A DNA stretch of 64,000 bases from assembly GCA_047495785.1 (NCBI GenBank), contig JBLDXI010000032.1, positions 2,790,001 through 2,854,000 of the forward strand, given 5' to 3'. This DNA is from Lepidodermella squamata. Its lineage: Eukaryota; Gastrotricha. The notes beneath the pieces were generated by a model that ran no database searches, had not been told where the DNA came from, and worked only from the letters and a program-made list of their open reading frames with translations. This document shows, in pieces, positions 20,778 through 30,550 of the stretch. Each line of letters starts with the position of its first letter. Positions within the stretch are counted from its first letter, which is position 1. The position numbers were made by a program, and so were the translations under genes.

Positions 20778-22055
20778 ATGTATCAGCCTCTTCTCCTTAT
20801 GCTACTCTTGTCTTTATCAGTCGCCTGCCAGAACAACCAAACTAACGGGCCGTTTGGAGAGGACGATAGCGAAAGTGAAGAGTTCACCGATGTGATCGAA
20901 CGGCCTAAAAAAATGTCAGCTGCCACCTTCGTCCTCCCCCAGGGCAACATTCATCGCAGTTCGGATGTTCTAGAAAAATGCCCAAATTTCCACCCGGAAC
21001 GAATTAGCCCTTACAAAAATGTGACAGTGCAGATTCAAAGCTATTTCGACCTCTACAACCTGACAAGTATCGATGAGAGCCGGGAAGAAATAGTCATATC
21101 TGGCGGTCTTCGTTTTCGATGGACGATTGATTGCGAAGACCCGAATGCTTTCAACGAGGAGACAGAAAACAGTCGACTCAATGTCAATCCTGACGACATG
21201 TGGAAACCCCTCATTTTATTCACAAACAGCAAAACTGCAATTCTATCGCAATCCGGTATATCTCAGACGCTGCAGGTTACGTATTCACCGGGGCTGAAAG
21301 TTCAACATGCCCCGGCGTGGCTTTTTCAATGGGACATTATTGGCACGTTCAAATATTCCTGTGATCTTGACCTTCGTGGATTCCCGGCTGACGTTCAAAG
21401 TTGCGAGGCTGTTTTCCAAACTGCTGAGGGTATGAATGCTTATAACATTACCGGGATGAAATCCGGCGATAACCAAGACCTGAGGGAGATCGTCTCCGAA
21501 AATTCTGAATGGGACATTCTTGGATTCTCGTATTCTGTTCGCAGGGGCTACGCGACGTCCTCTGTTGCTTCTTTCAAACTTGTCATCGCTCGAAGGCCTG
21601 ATTTTTTCATGTTCCACATGGTTGCCCCGTGCTTCATCTTAGTTATCCTTGAACTGTGCAGTTTCGCCCTGCCGCCGAAAGGAGGAGACCGGACCGCGTA
21701 TACAATGGCAATCTATCTAGCTTTCACCTTCATCGAATCACAGCTGTTAGACGTCATGCCTCGAACCCCCCAGCGCATTGTTCTAGCTGAATACATCATG
21801 TTCCAAGCGTGTTATTCAATGAGCATAACACTCTATTCGGCAATTGTTTGCTATGTGCATGAAAACTATCCGTGGTTTTCGGAGAGAAAGTTTCGAAAAA
21901 AGCGTAGGTGGCTGCTGCAGCAGTTTATAGATTTGATAGCTTTCATCTGCTTTCTCATCGTATTGATCACCGCTTCTGTTTACTTTGTGACCACGATTCT
22001 AACAATAGACGACAACGATGATTACGATATTCCGTTCAAGGGTACTAAACATTGA
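20778..22055 (+). CDS. Cys-loop ligand-gated ion channel subunit (pLGIC 6b)
   Basis: The duplicate of pLGIC 6a, with all 425 residues the same and the same flanks. All parts are intact: signal peptide, PQGNI motif, Cys-loop with FPAD, and M1-M4 with Asp at -1' and Glu at 15' of M2. Identical proteins imply a very young duplication, active gene conversion, or an assembly duplicate. It would add dosage but no new function. Confidence 0.92.
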   Translation: MYQPLLLMLLLSLSVACQNNQTNGPFGEDDSESEEFTDVIERPKKMSAATFVLPQGNIHRSSDVLEKCPNFHPERISPYKNVTVQIQSYFDLYNLTSIDESREEIVISGGLRFRWTIDCEDPNAFNEETENSRLNVNPDDMWKPLILFTNSKTAILSQSGISQTLQVTYSPGLKVQHAPAWLFQWDIIGTFKYSCDLDLRGFPADVQSCEAVFQTAEGMNAYNITGMKSGDNQDLREIVSENSEWDILGFSYSVRRGYATSSVASFKLVIARRPDFFMFHMVAPCFILVILELCSFALPPKGGDRTAYTMAIYLAFTFIESQLLDVMPRTPQRIVLAEYIMFQACYSMSITLYSAIVCYVHENYPWFSERKFRKKRRWLLQQFIDLIAFICFLIVLITASVYFVTTILTIDDNDDYDIPFKGTKH

Positions 22056-22106
22056 AAAAAGTAATAAAAATTCTGTGCGAGAGGTTTCACCTTGTTATTA
22101 AAAAAA

Positions 22107-23327
22107 ATGGAAAAATTCCATATTTTATCAGTGATTTTTCAAGTTGTTTTCGCGTATTCTTGCGGCAATGAAACTACGACCTCAGAATTTGTTGTTCCCA
22201 CAAGGAAGAAATCAAGCCCTGCATCATTCATCGCACCGCAAGGCAACATTGATTCCCCGATGGAAGTTCTGGGGAAATGTCCTAATTTCAGCCCTAATCG
22301 AATCACTCCATCTAAGTCGGACACTTTCGATATCCTCAGCTTCTTCGAAATAAATAGCATCACGAGTGTGGATAATGCGATGGAAGAAATCTCTATGACT
22401 GGATTGATGCGATTTTCCTGGTTTTTAGAATGCTCCGATAAGACGGCCTTTCCTAACGAAACTGAAATCAGTCGGTTCCAGGCTGATCCTAATTCGTTCT
22501 GGAAGCCGTCGATAATTTTTCTGAACAGCAGATACCTATCGCTTGAGACAATGTCAAGCCAGTTAACCGTTACGTTCTCGCCGTCTCGGCGCGGCTATGG
22601 CGATCCTCCGTTCTTTTTCAGCTGGCGACTTGTGGGCAATTTTCCGTATTTTTGCAAGCTGAACCTCGAGTACTTCCCAAGCGACGTCCAGCGATGTGAA
22701 GCGGTTTTTCAAACCGAAGAACCTTCAAGTTTGTACAACTTCTCGCGTGTTGCTTATGGGAAGGCTGAATTGATCGCACAAGGCAATTCAGAGTGGCGGT
22801 ACATCGGCTGTGAAGTTCAAGTTCGAAAAGGCTTCGCATTGACCTCGGTAACAAGCTTCGCCATCTCACTAGCGCGAAGGCCCGAGTTCTATTTCACGCA
22901 CATGGTTGTGCCTTGCATAGTCCTAGTCGTGTTGGAAATGTGCTGCTTCGCCTTGCCGTGGGAAACGGCAGAACGGGCCCAGTTTACCATGTCGATCTAT
23001 TTGGCATTCACGTTCATCGAGGCGCAGCTGCTAAATTCTATCCCACAAACATCGCAGCGAATTTTACTGGCTGATTTTCTAGTTTACCAATCGTTCTTTT
23101 CAACGCTAATCACTATTTACGCTTCGGTTTGTTGCCTGATTTGGCGCTTGTTTCCAGCTATATCGAATAGGCTGTATTTCGGTGTTCGATTGAGAATCAT
23201 CGTCGATGCAATCGCCTTCACTTTATGCTTGATCATTGCTGCTTCTGTTATTACGAGTTTCATAACGACTGTTTTCAGTAATCGAAGTGAACCGAAATTG
23301 GTATGTAGCGATACTTCTGCTATATGA
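22107..23327 (+). CDS. Cys-loop ligand-gated ion channel subunit (pLGIC 7b)
   Basis: The duplicate of pLGIC 7a, all 406 residues the same, starting at the first ATG (22107) 51 bases after the stop of pLGIC 6b. It retains the double-cysteine M1 (EMCCFALPW) and the Cys-loop with FPSD. No inactivating change is present. Confidence 0.92.
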   Translation: MEKFHILSVIFQVVFAYSCGNETTTSEFVVPTRKKSSPASFIAPQGNIDSPMEVLGKCPNFSPNRITPSKSDTFDILSFFEINSITSVDNAMEEISMTGLMRFSWFLECSDKTAFPNETEISRFQADPNSFWKPSIIFLNSRYLSLETMSSQLTVTFSPSRRGYGDPPFFFSWRLVGNFPYFCKLNLEYFPSDVQRCEAVFQTEEPSSLYNFSRVAYGKAELIAQGNSEWRYIGCEVQVRKGFALTSVTSFAISLARRPEFYFTHMVVPCIVLVVLEMCCFALPWETAERAQFTMSIYLAFTFIEAQLLNSIPQTSQRILLADFLVYQSFFSTLITIYASVCCLIWRLFPAISNRLYFGVRLRIIVDAIAFTLCLIIAASVITSFITTVFSNRSEPKLVCSDTSAI

Positions 23328-24102
23328 ATACACCCTTATTCGAAGACCATTCGAAAAAGCTTTGCTCCGTCGGACCTAAATGGCCTGTATTAGGATAAAC
23401 TTTGTCCAATAAATTATTTTACTTAATTTCACAGAAGTCAAAATCTGTGGACTCTTGATTCCCTCGCGGTTGTCTATTTTTTACTTGATTCAATTACCAG
23501 ACCGAATATCATGAAAAATCGTTCGAATAGCTGATCCGTAGAGAAAGGAATGAGCTTTCGAAAGACGCAGCAAAAGCATGTTTGGCGAGAATCTTGCACG
23601 AAAAAATAAAAAAAATCAGATTTTCTTCAGCAACTTTTTAAGGTCGCTTGTGATTTCAAATAATTCGGTCATCCGATACGACAGATACGGTCGTATCGGA
23701 TACGGTCATCCGATTTGACCCAGAAAGTGATACAGGAATCCTTGTGTTTCGGGTCGAAACTCTCCGGAATCACTGTTTTAAAAATAACTTTAATAAAAGC
23801 CGAAATCGATAAAGTTGATCGATGAAAAAAGGCCGGCTATTTTTGAATTCGGAAAAATAGATGTTGTAGCAAGTAATGCCAAATGGATATTCCCGCCGGA
23901 AAGGTTGTAGGATGTTAGGAACGGCGACGAGGTAGCTTTTCCGGTCAAAATACCCCAAACCCGCGGTAAAAGCAGGCAGAATCGAAATCAAGAGGACAAG
24001 CCGATTTTATTTTCCAGTTTATTTTCCTTTTTCTTATTCTATAAAAAAGTACCTATTCAACAATATCTTTGTGCTAATCAGTGCTGAGATAATGAGTCAT
24101 TG
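23328..24102. other. Spacer, duplicate of 18540-19314
   Basis: It holds the same hairpin (23673-23699) and the polyadenylation signal of pLGIC 7b. No gene seen. Confidence 0.5.
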
Positions 24103-24961
24103 CTAATTAGAAATCATGCCATTAAGCAAGGAAAATGCTACGACAGCGCCAGCCAGAAGGAAGAAGGTGGCAGAGAAACGGTAACCAGCACAGCAACCTG
24201 GAAATAATAAAATATCATCGATTAAAATCACGGCAATTGAGCCAAATTACGCGTGCAGTTGCAATCGTCGTAGTTACAACAGGCGTCAATGTCCTTATCG
24301 CTTGAGTTGTTGTGTTTTTCACCTGATGAACTGGCACAGTCCGCGTGGCTTGCACAGGATTGAACAGCCACGTCCGTCTCTTGAGTCCATTCGAGCTTGA
24401 AAAATTCAAAATTCTCAGTCAAACTTGGAAAGGTCGTGGATAAAAGCTATCTCTGGTCTTTTAGAGGCTACCTTCAACCAGGATAAACAGTTATAAATAG
24501 CATTTCTAGTTATCTTGCGCAATTAAACTCTCTGAATGGTGCGGCGACAAAACAGCAACTGTGCAGAACAGCGAATGCGACGAAACAGCAAATTTGTTAT
24601 TTCGCGAAATAACAGCGAAAACTTACTGCGTAAAAGATGCATTGTGTTTCTGCTGTTATGTCGCAAATTAAAAAATTTGCTATTATGTCGCGTTTGCTGT
24701 TTTGTGTATTTGCTGTTACGACGGTCTGCGATAATATTCAGAGGGCAAATAACCAAAGCCCTGTAGTTAATTTTGAGCAATCAAATTTAATTGAGATACC
24801 TTGCACATGGTCTTATCGGATGGGCAGCTAATACCCTCAATCTTTTCTATAGCTTGACATTCTTCCAGAGTTCCCGTGCAGACATGGCACGATATCGCCG
24901 AGGTAGCGTCGAATAAAAATACGAAAATAAGGAACACGTAAGAGATCAGTTTGTCGCACAT
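24103..24961 (-). CDS. Ly6/three-finger GPI-anchored protein (Ly6-1b)
   Basis: The duplicate of Ly6-1a at +4788 bases. Exons are 24961-24800, 24395-24251 and 24197-24103, joining to 402 bases and 133 residues. The signal peptide, the Ly6 cysteine pattern ending CCNYDDCNC and the hydrophobic GPI-type tail are all kept. Because its promoter-proximal DNA up to 25542 is also duplicated, it should be regulated like the first copy. Confidence 0.83.
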
Positions 24962-25875
24962 TGGTATATAGGTTCGAGAATATTTAATTGATTGAGTGTA
25001 TTGTGACAGATAATGAAAAAGTGAACAAAAACTAGAGCTCATTTATCGTTTAGCGCTTTATCGTTGAGACGGCCTTTCTGAACACGTGCTTTCCTACGAT
25101 CTTCCGCGCCAAAAATATCACACATGACGCGTTCGAAAATAGATGGCATTCCTTGGGAAATGCTTTGAATTTTGTGACATGTGGTCGCGTGCCTTCATCT
25201 GGGTATCACTATATTTATACAACTGTAACTGCCTCTACAAAAAAAGCTTCAGTACGAACAAAAATTAAAACTGGCTTGAATTTTCCTAGATAATCGCCGT
25301 TGAAGCTGGTTGCAATCGGGTTTGAAAGGTAGGCAAGATGGAAACATATAAAAATACCGATTCTATTGCCAGAATTTGTTTGTCAATTTCAAGGTTCAAG
25401 CCTGTCTACTTTGCTGTAGACTTAGTGGAACTAGCGAATTTTCCCAATTGGTCGAAAAATTTGAAACATAATTGATTGCTCAAAAAAGATCCAGGGAAGC
25501 ATTCATTTCATTTTTTTCCACGATTAACGATTACATTTTCAAGCATAAGTATGCTTTAGCTCGTCTTCTAAAAATAATATTAACCAATCTAAACATTTTG
25601 GATTCACCGGTTCCACTAAATAACCTCGATATTTCCGGTTCTTCTTTCTTTATTATAGAGTTTGGAATTTAAGGGCAACTTGTTAAGTTTTCCGCTCGTT
25701 TCATCGCGATAAAATGTGCGATATTTGAAAATGCTTTCGATGAACCTCAGAACAGCTGCCGATTTCTTCAACAAAATTTGAATAATTACATTCAACAATT
25801 TATTTATTATAGTCACCAATCCTCATTTCGAATGTTATTATAAAGTCAGCTTTGCAGGTTGGCTATCTATATAGG
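24962..25875. other. Spacer spanning the right end of the duplication
   Basis: Up to 25542 it repeats 20174-20754; beyond that the sequence is unique and AT-rich. Short open frames (66-67 codons) on both strands between 25472 and 25819 show no domain. No gene called. Confidence 0.4.
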
Positions 25876-26380
25876 TTACAATAGCACAAAGATGGCGACA
25901 GTGACACCCATTAGGAATCCAGTGGCCGAAGTACGGTGGCCAGAACCGCAGGCTGTTAATAAATAAAATCAATCACTCTTTCCGGAAATTATCAATAATA
26001 CTACATACTGTGCTGATACAAGCAGTTGCAGCCGTCGTAATTACAACAGGAGTTGATGTCGCTTGTTGATTTGTCGGTCGCCTCGGCAGCTGGCTCGATA
26101 ACCTCGCGTTTCTGAACTGGCTGCGAGGGACATTCGGCAACGTTGGCACACGCTTGAACAATTGAGCCAGTTGCAGCGGTCCATTCCAGCTTAAAACGAA
26201 CGTCAAAATAGAAAAAGTGGTGAATCGAATTGAAATGAGTACCTTGCACATGGTTTTATCGGACGGGCAGCCGGCCATTTTTACAGCGGCACATTCCTCT
26301 GTTGTTCCGGTGCAGATAAAGCACTGAATGGCCGAAGCAGTGCTAAAAAGCAAACAACTAGCAATCAAGTATGAGATCAT
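25876..26380 (-). CDS. Ly6/three-finger GPI-anchored protein (Ly6-2)
   Basis: Three exons: 26380-26243, 26189-26009, 25952-25876. They join to 396 bases, 131 residues. The signal peptide is MISYLIASCLLFSTASA. Exon 1 ends in CPSDKTMCK exactly as in Ly6-1, and exon 2 carries the CCNYDGCNC end of the fold. Exon 3 encodes a hydrophobic C-terminus (FLMGVTVAIFVLL), a likely GPI signal. Intron positions match those of the other Ly6 genes, so all five share one ancestor. Intron 1 is short here (53 bases) against 404 in Ly6-1. The gene lies between the tandem duplication and the channel gene at 27042, on the opposite strand. Confidence 0.85.
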
Positions 26381-27041
26381 TTTCTGCGTTGAAGTTCAAT
26401 AAGTTATTGACGATAGAGTATAACTGTTATTGTTGTGAAAATGAAAAATCAAAGGGCGTATTATAGGCTGATTTGTTTGTTTGGTATGGCTTGTTTTGAA
26501 CAGCACCTAAGTTGAGGCCACGAGGCAGACGTTTGTTCTGTCTTCATAAGAACATCTCTGCAAAATATCACACACCTGGGACCTTTTACCAACGAATTTT
26601 AAGGTTTATTACGAATTTTATTTCCGAGCATTTTCAAGCTCATTGCATGCATTTCAAAAATACCTACCTAAAAATGACAGTATATGGTACCTCTTTCCTA
26701 TATAAAATAAAATTCAATGTATCCAGGCTAAAACTGAGAAGATCAGCGATATTTCCAACTCGCCGCTTTTAAAATACGAAGAATCTTGATTCTGACGTAT
26801 AAGAGAGGAGAAGGAATTGCAGATGAATTCGAAATTCGGAACCAAAGTCGATTCGTTAATAAGTGCCCATGTTTACTTAGCATTAGGATTCGGTAAACAT
26901 TTTCACTCAAAATCCTGCAAATAGAGCTAGTTTACATAAAATAGAAATACGAGTAGTGCTAATATTTTTACACAAGAAAGTAAGATAAATGCCTTTTCTT
27001 GGTTTGTACCGTTTTGAGCTTTATTAACATCAACGTTACGC
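26381..27041. other. Divergent spacer upstream of pLGIC 8
   Basis: A 661-base gap between the start of Ly6-2 (minus) and pLGIC 8 (plus). Its right half (about 26630-27000) is similar to the DNA upstream of pLGIC 9. An 86-codon frame at 26512 has no recognisable features. Confidence 0.4.
26630..27000 (+). repeat. Upstream block shared with pLGIC 9 (copy 1)
   Basis: Shared, in the same order, with 28228-28675: ATTTCCGAGCATTTTCA, TATCCA[GA]GC, AAAATTCGATTCGTTAA-type blocks, AAGTGCC[CA]ATGTTTAC, and TTCGGTAAA. Both copies end just before a channel gene. It looks like a duplicated promoter region. Confidence 0.6.
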
Positions 27042-28172
27042 ATGTTTGGTTTCATCCTAATTTCAGGGTTACTATCTGGAGGTAGTGCAGCTGAACCCAC
27101 CGTGTTAAAGCCACGAACCACCCCGTTCTATGAAATATCGGACCTGCTAACTTATTGTCCTAATTTATCCCCGACCAGGATGCAGCCTCAAGATGCGCCT
27201 GTCCTAATGGACTTGCGAATAGAACTCTACAGCTTCGATGGCCTGGATAGCACTGCAGAAATCATCTCTGTCACCGGCATATTACAATTTGTCTGGAAAG
27301 TGAAATGCTCGAATTGGGAACTGCTGAGCAACCTAACGACCGGAAGCTTGTTTTACATTGAACCGCCATCGGCAGTTTGGCGCCCAAAAGTGTTGCTATT
27401 AAATGGCCAACAAGTAGTGCTAACAAACGGCTACTACGCCGAACAGGTCAGGGTCACCCACGTTCATACTTATGGCACTGAGCTCCTCTTCACGTGGGAT
27501 ATTCGCGGTAGATTCGATTACAAATGTCCGTTGAATTTATACAAATTTCCCGGTGATTCGCAGAAATGCAAAGCCATATTCCAAACGGGGGAAAATGCGA
27601 TGGTTAATAAATTTATATCCTTCACCACTTACTTGACGCCTTACTTTACGAGCGATAAAGCTGAGTGGAATTTCATCTCGACAAATGCGACAATTCGGCC
27701 TGGTCCCGCGTTGATGCCGCAAGCTATTTACACGATTGTAATATCTCGAAAATCTGGCTTCTACGTCACTCATCTCCTCACGCCGTGTTTCATCTTGGCG
27801 ATCATGGAAATGTGCAGCTTCGGTCTACCGCCCGACACGGCTGAAAGAACGACTTATACTATGACAATATATCTCGCCTTTGCTGTTCTCGAATCTCAGT
27901 TGGTCAGTATGATCCCACGAACTTCGGAACGAATGCTACTCGTCGACTACATCGTATTTCAAGCGGTCTTTTCAATGGTTTGCACTATTTACAGCACGAC
28001 TATGTGCATGTTCATCAACTACTGGCCAGACATGGCTGATCGCGAGGTTGACCTGGCGAAATATTACAAATTTAGACTCAGATCTATCATCGACTTGGTT
28101 GCCGTCGTCATTTTCTTCGTGGTCCTGGCCGGCACCACCGCCTCTTACTTACAAGACATTTTGGTCCAGTGA
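27042..28172 (+). CDS. Cys-loop ligand-gated ion channel subunit (pLGIC 8)
   Basis: A single exon of 376 residues, nearly identical to pLGIC 4 at 13015. The two share the signal peptide type (MFGFILISGLLSGGSA), the TTPFYEIS start, the Cys-loop with FPGD, M2 ERTTYTMTIYLAFAVLE and M3. Most differences sit in the extracellular domain and M4. Loop C again lacks adjacent cysteines. Its 5' flank is similar to that of pLGIC 9 although the proteins belong to different subgroups. Confidence 0.94.
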   Translation: MFGFILISGLLSGGSAAEPTVLKPRTTPFYEISDLLTYCPNLSPTRMQPQDAPVLMDLRIELYSFDGLDSTAEIISVTGILQFVWKVKCSNWELLSNLTTGSLFYIEPPSAVWRPKVLLLNGQQVVLTNGYYAEQVRVTHVHTYGTELLFTWDIRGRFDYKCPLNLYKFPGDSQKCKAIFQTGENAMVNKFISFTTYLTPYFTSDKAEWNFISTNATIRPGPALMPQAIYTIVISRKSGFYVTHLLTPCFILAIMEMCSFGLPPDTAERTTYTMTIYLAFAVLESQLVSMIPRTSERMLLVDYIVFQAVFSMVCTIYSTTMCMFINYWPDMADREVDLAKYYKFRLRSIIDLVAVVIFFVVLAGTTASYLQDILVQ

Positions 28173-28227
28173 TTTTTAATGCCTGTAACTTTCGATAACT
28201 GTTAAGAAATCGGTGAAATCCGTTCAC

Positions 28228-28675
28228 TTCAAATTATATTTCCGAGCATTTTCATGTCTAAGTAGCGTTTTTTGCACGCATTTAAAAAAAATAACTAATA
28301 AATGATAAGGTTTTTCTGTATTATTAGAAAGATTTCGTCAAAATAAGCCATGTTCTTCCCTAAATCAGTGACATTCAACATATCCAAGCCAGTTCGACGG
28401 GGAGCGGCTATATTTTCAACGTTCGAGGCCTCACGCTTCACAATTACAATGTATCTTGATTTTGAGGCATAATGATCGGGAAAAAATTGCATGTATTCAA
28501 ACAATCAAAAGTCGAATTTAGAAAGAATTCGATTCGTTAACAAGTGCCAATGTTTACCCGGCATTATCGCGGTACAGGGTTCGGTAAAACATGTTTTGCT
28601 CAAACTCCTAATTTATATAGACATTCTATGAAACATCACGGATAGTCTTAATTTTTTTACGCAAGGAAGCATATA
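28228..28675 (+). repeat. Upstream block shared with pLGIC 8 (copy 2)
   Basis: The second copy of the block described at 26630-27000, with several small insertions and deletions between the copies. It ends immediately before the ATG of pLGIC 9. It fills most of the 506-base spacer 28173-28678, in which I see no gene. Confidence 0.6.
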
Positions 28676-28678
28676 AAG

Positions 28679-29884
28679 ATGCGCGTTTTTACCCTAACGG
28701 TTTTGGCTTCAGTCCTTAGTGCGAACTTTTCATACGCTGATTCGATTGTCACCTCTGGAAATGATACAGAAATTCGAGCGGTCGACAGACCTACCCCGGC
28801 CAAACCGCCCAGTCCTGCATCTTTTTTTCTGCCCCAAGGTAATATTCACTCTCATCGCCAGTTATTGGACCAGTGCCCAAACTTCAGTCCTGAAAGAATC
28901 AGTCTGTCAAACTCGGATACAATTCAAATCGAAGCTTTCTTTGAAATGTCGAACCTCACCGGAATCGAAGACGCCATGGAAGAAATATCAATGACGGGGA
29001 AGATTAGTTTTTCTTGGAAAGCCGATTGCTCCAATGCCACGGCCTTTTCAGACGAAACCCAAGGAAGTAAATTTCGCACAGACCCAGCTAATTTATGGCG
29101 ACCGACTGTGACATTCCTAAACAGCAGATCAATGACATTTCACGAGATGGCGGAAAGTTTACTCGTTACTTTCATTATCAACAAAAAGAAGGATAGGTTC
29201 GTTTTTCAATGGCAGTTGTTGGGAAATTTGAGGTTCTTCTGCAAACTCAAACTTGAAATTTTCCCAAGCGATGTCCAGCAATGCGAGGCGATTTTTCAAA
29301 CTGATGAACCTGCTGCTATCTACAACTTTTCCTCCGTCCACTACGGTGATACTAGGCTGATCGAAGCTGGCGATACAGAGTGGCGATTCATCAAAGCTAC
29401 AGCAACCCGCCGTAATGGCTACGCCACTACGTCAATCGCAAGTTTCACAGTTGTTTTGGCGCGACGGCCGCAATTCTACGTTGCTCACATGATTGTCCCT
29501 TGTATTGTCTTAGTCGTCTTGGAAATGTGTTGCTTCGCCCTGCCGTGGAAAACAGCTGAACGAGCGCTGTTTACCATGTCGATTTACCTGGCGTTCACCT
29601 TTGTGGAGTCGCAACTCCTTAATATTATCCCACGCACGTCACAACGCGTTTTGCTGGCAGACTACCTCATGTACCAGTCTGTGTTTTCGATGATTATCAC
29701 TATTTATTCAGCATTAGGATGCCTGGTTTGGCGGTTGGTTCGGTATAAATCGCGAAAAAGAATAATATGGAATTTGCATATTCGACATGTCGTTGATTTA
29801 ATTGCTTTTCTGTTATCCTTGGTAGCAGCAATTTCTGCTAATATCTACTTTCTTATGGCAATATTCTCAGTTCAAGAAAGTTAA
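28679..29884 (+). CDS. Cys-loop ligand-gated ion channel subunit (pLGIC 9)
   Basis: A single exon of 401 residues with a signal peptide ending near SYADS. It belongs to the PQGNI subgroup and is closest to pLGIC 7: both have the FPSDVQ Cys-loop, MCCFALPW in M1, and M2 of the form ERAxFTMSIYLAFTF. The short M3-M4 linker is basic (RYKSRKRI). AATAAA at 29901-29906 is 17 bases after the stop. A piece of the MITE family described at 45001 begins about 100 bases downstream. Confidence 0.94.
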   Translation: MRVFTLTVLASVLSANFSYADSIVTSGNDTEIRAVDRPTPAKPPSPASFFLPQGNIHSHRQLLDQCPNFSPERISLSNSDTIQIEAFFEMSNLTGIEDAMEEISMTGKISFSWKADCSNATAFSDETQGSKFRTDPANLWRPTVTFLNSRSMTFHEMAESLLVTFIINKKKDRFVFQWQLLGNLRFFCKLKLEIFPSDVQQCEAIFQTDEPAAIYNFSSVHYGDTRLIEAGDTEWRFIKATATRRNGYATTSIASFTVVLARRPQFYVAHMIVPCIVLVVLEMCCFALPWKTAERALFTMSIYLAFTFVESQLLNIIPRTSQRVLLADYLMYQSVFSMIITIYSALGCLVWRLVRYKSRKRIIWNLHIRHVVDLIAFLLSLVAAISANIYFLMAIFSVQES

Positions 29885-30550
29885 GATATTTAGAGTTGAT
29901 AATAAATAATACTTCCGCCAAAATAGACTTGAAATATGAGTTCAAAGTTCCAAGTTTTCGCATCGATCTCAGCTTCAAAATGATGAAATCCTCACAAGTG
30001 AAAAGTGGGGGTTGCCGAAATTTTTTACATCGTGAGATGCCGCTTTCAACTTTCAAGATCAATGAATGAAAAGTCGAACGATATTTTTAAATTTAAATTT
30101 TAAATTTAACTAAGGTCTCTGAGGAGTCTCTTGGCCGAGACGAAACGTATACGTCAGACTAGCCATAATGATTAAATTTTAAAAAGAAATCCTTAATTAT
30201 GGTGTTGCTGTCATAATCGAACTAATAAAAGGTAAATAAAGTCCGTATTTTTTGTAAAATTTTCAACACAACTGTTGATAGGTTGGGCATCGCCTCTGTT
30301 GTAATAGCGAAGCCGATTTGCGATTCATGAATGCCATTTAATCGTTAAAATTCAACGTAATAATTTCACGTGTCGCACGTTATCGACCAATTTGCACCTC
30401 TGTACCACCATCAGTGCGGTCGCCAAGGCTGCGAAGCTTCGATCGTTTGAGCAAAAAAAAAACTGTCATTGCAAAGTTGATCGATCCTACTGTTTTCCCG
30501 ACAGTGAAATAATGCTTATATAGGATTAAAACACCCTTGCTGTACTAAAG
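29885..30550. other. Spacer upstream of the TRPM gene
   Basis: A 666-base gap holding the polyadenylation signal of pLGIC 9, a MITE fragment (29991-30084), an AT-rich AAATTTAAATTT run and about 400 bases of unrecognised sequence that should include the TRPM promoter. Confidence 0.4.
29991..30084 (+). mobile_element. MITE fragment (family of 45001-45582)
   Basis: It shares the terminal motif CAAGTGAAAAGTG, then the order GCCGAAATTTTT, CGTGAGAT, and GAAAAGTCGAACGATAT, with the left end of the element at 45001. Only this end is present here, so it is a truncated copy. Confidence 0.6.

Larger units (their letters stand above)
20757..25542. repeat. Tandem duplication, copy 2 (4786 bases)
   Basis: The second unit, starting again at TTTTTAATTGGC and ending in ATTTTCAA at 25542, where the sequence changes to GCATAAG. 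Both channel products and the Ly6 product are identical in sequence to copy 1. Confidence 0.95.

Noticed and set aside
8552-29884. Horizontal transfer of the channel genes from bacteria because they are intronless and lack the cytoplasmic domain.
   Set aside because: They have the canonical Cys-loop, eukaryotic signal peptides, N-glycosylation sites and AATAAA signals; loss of introns and of the loop in an animal lineage explains this more simply.
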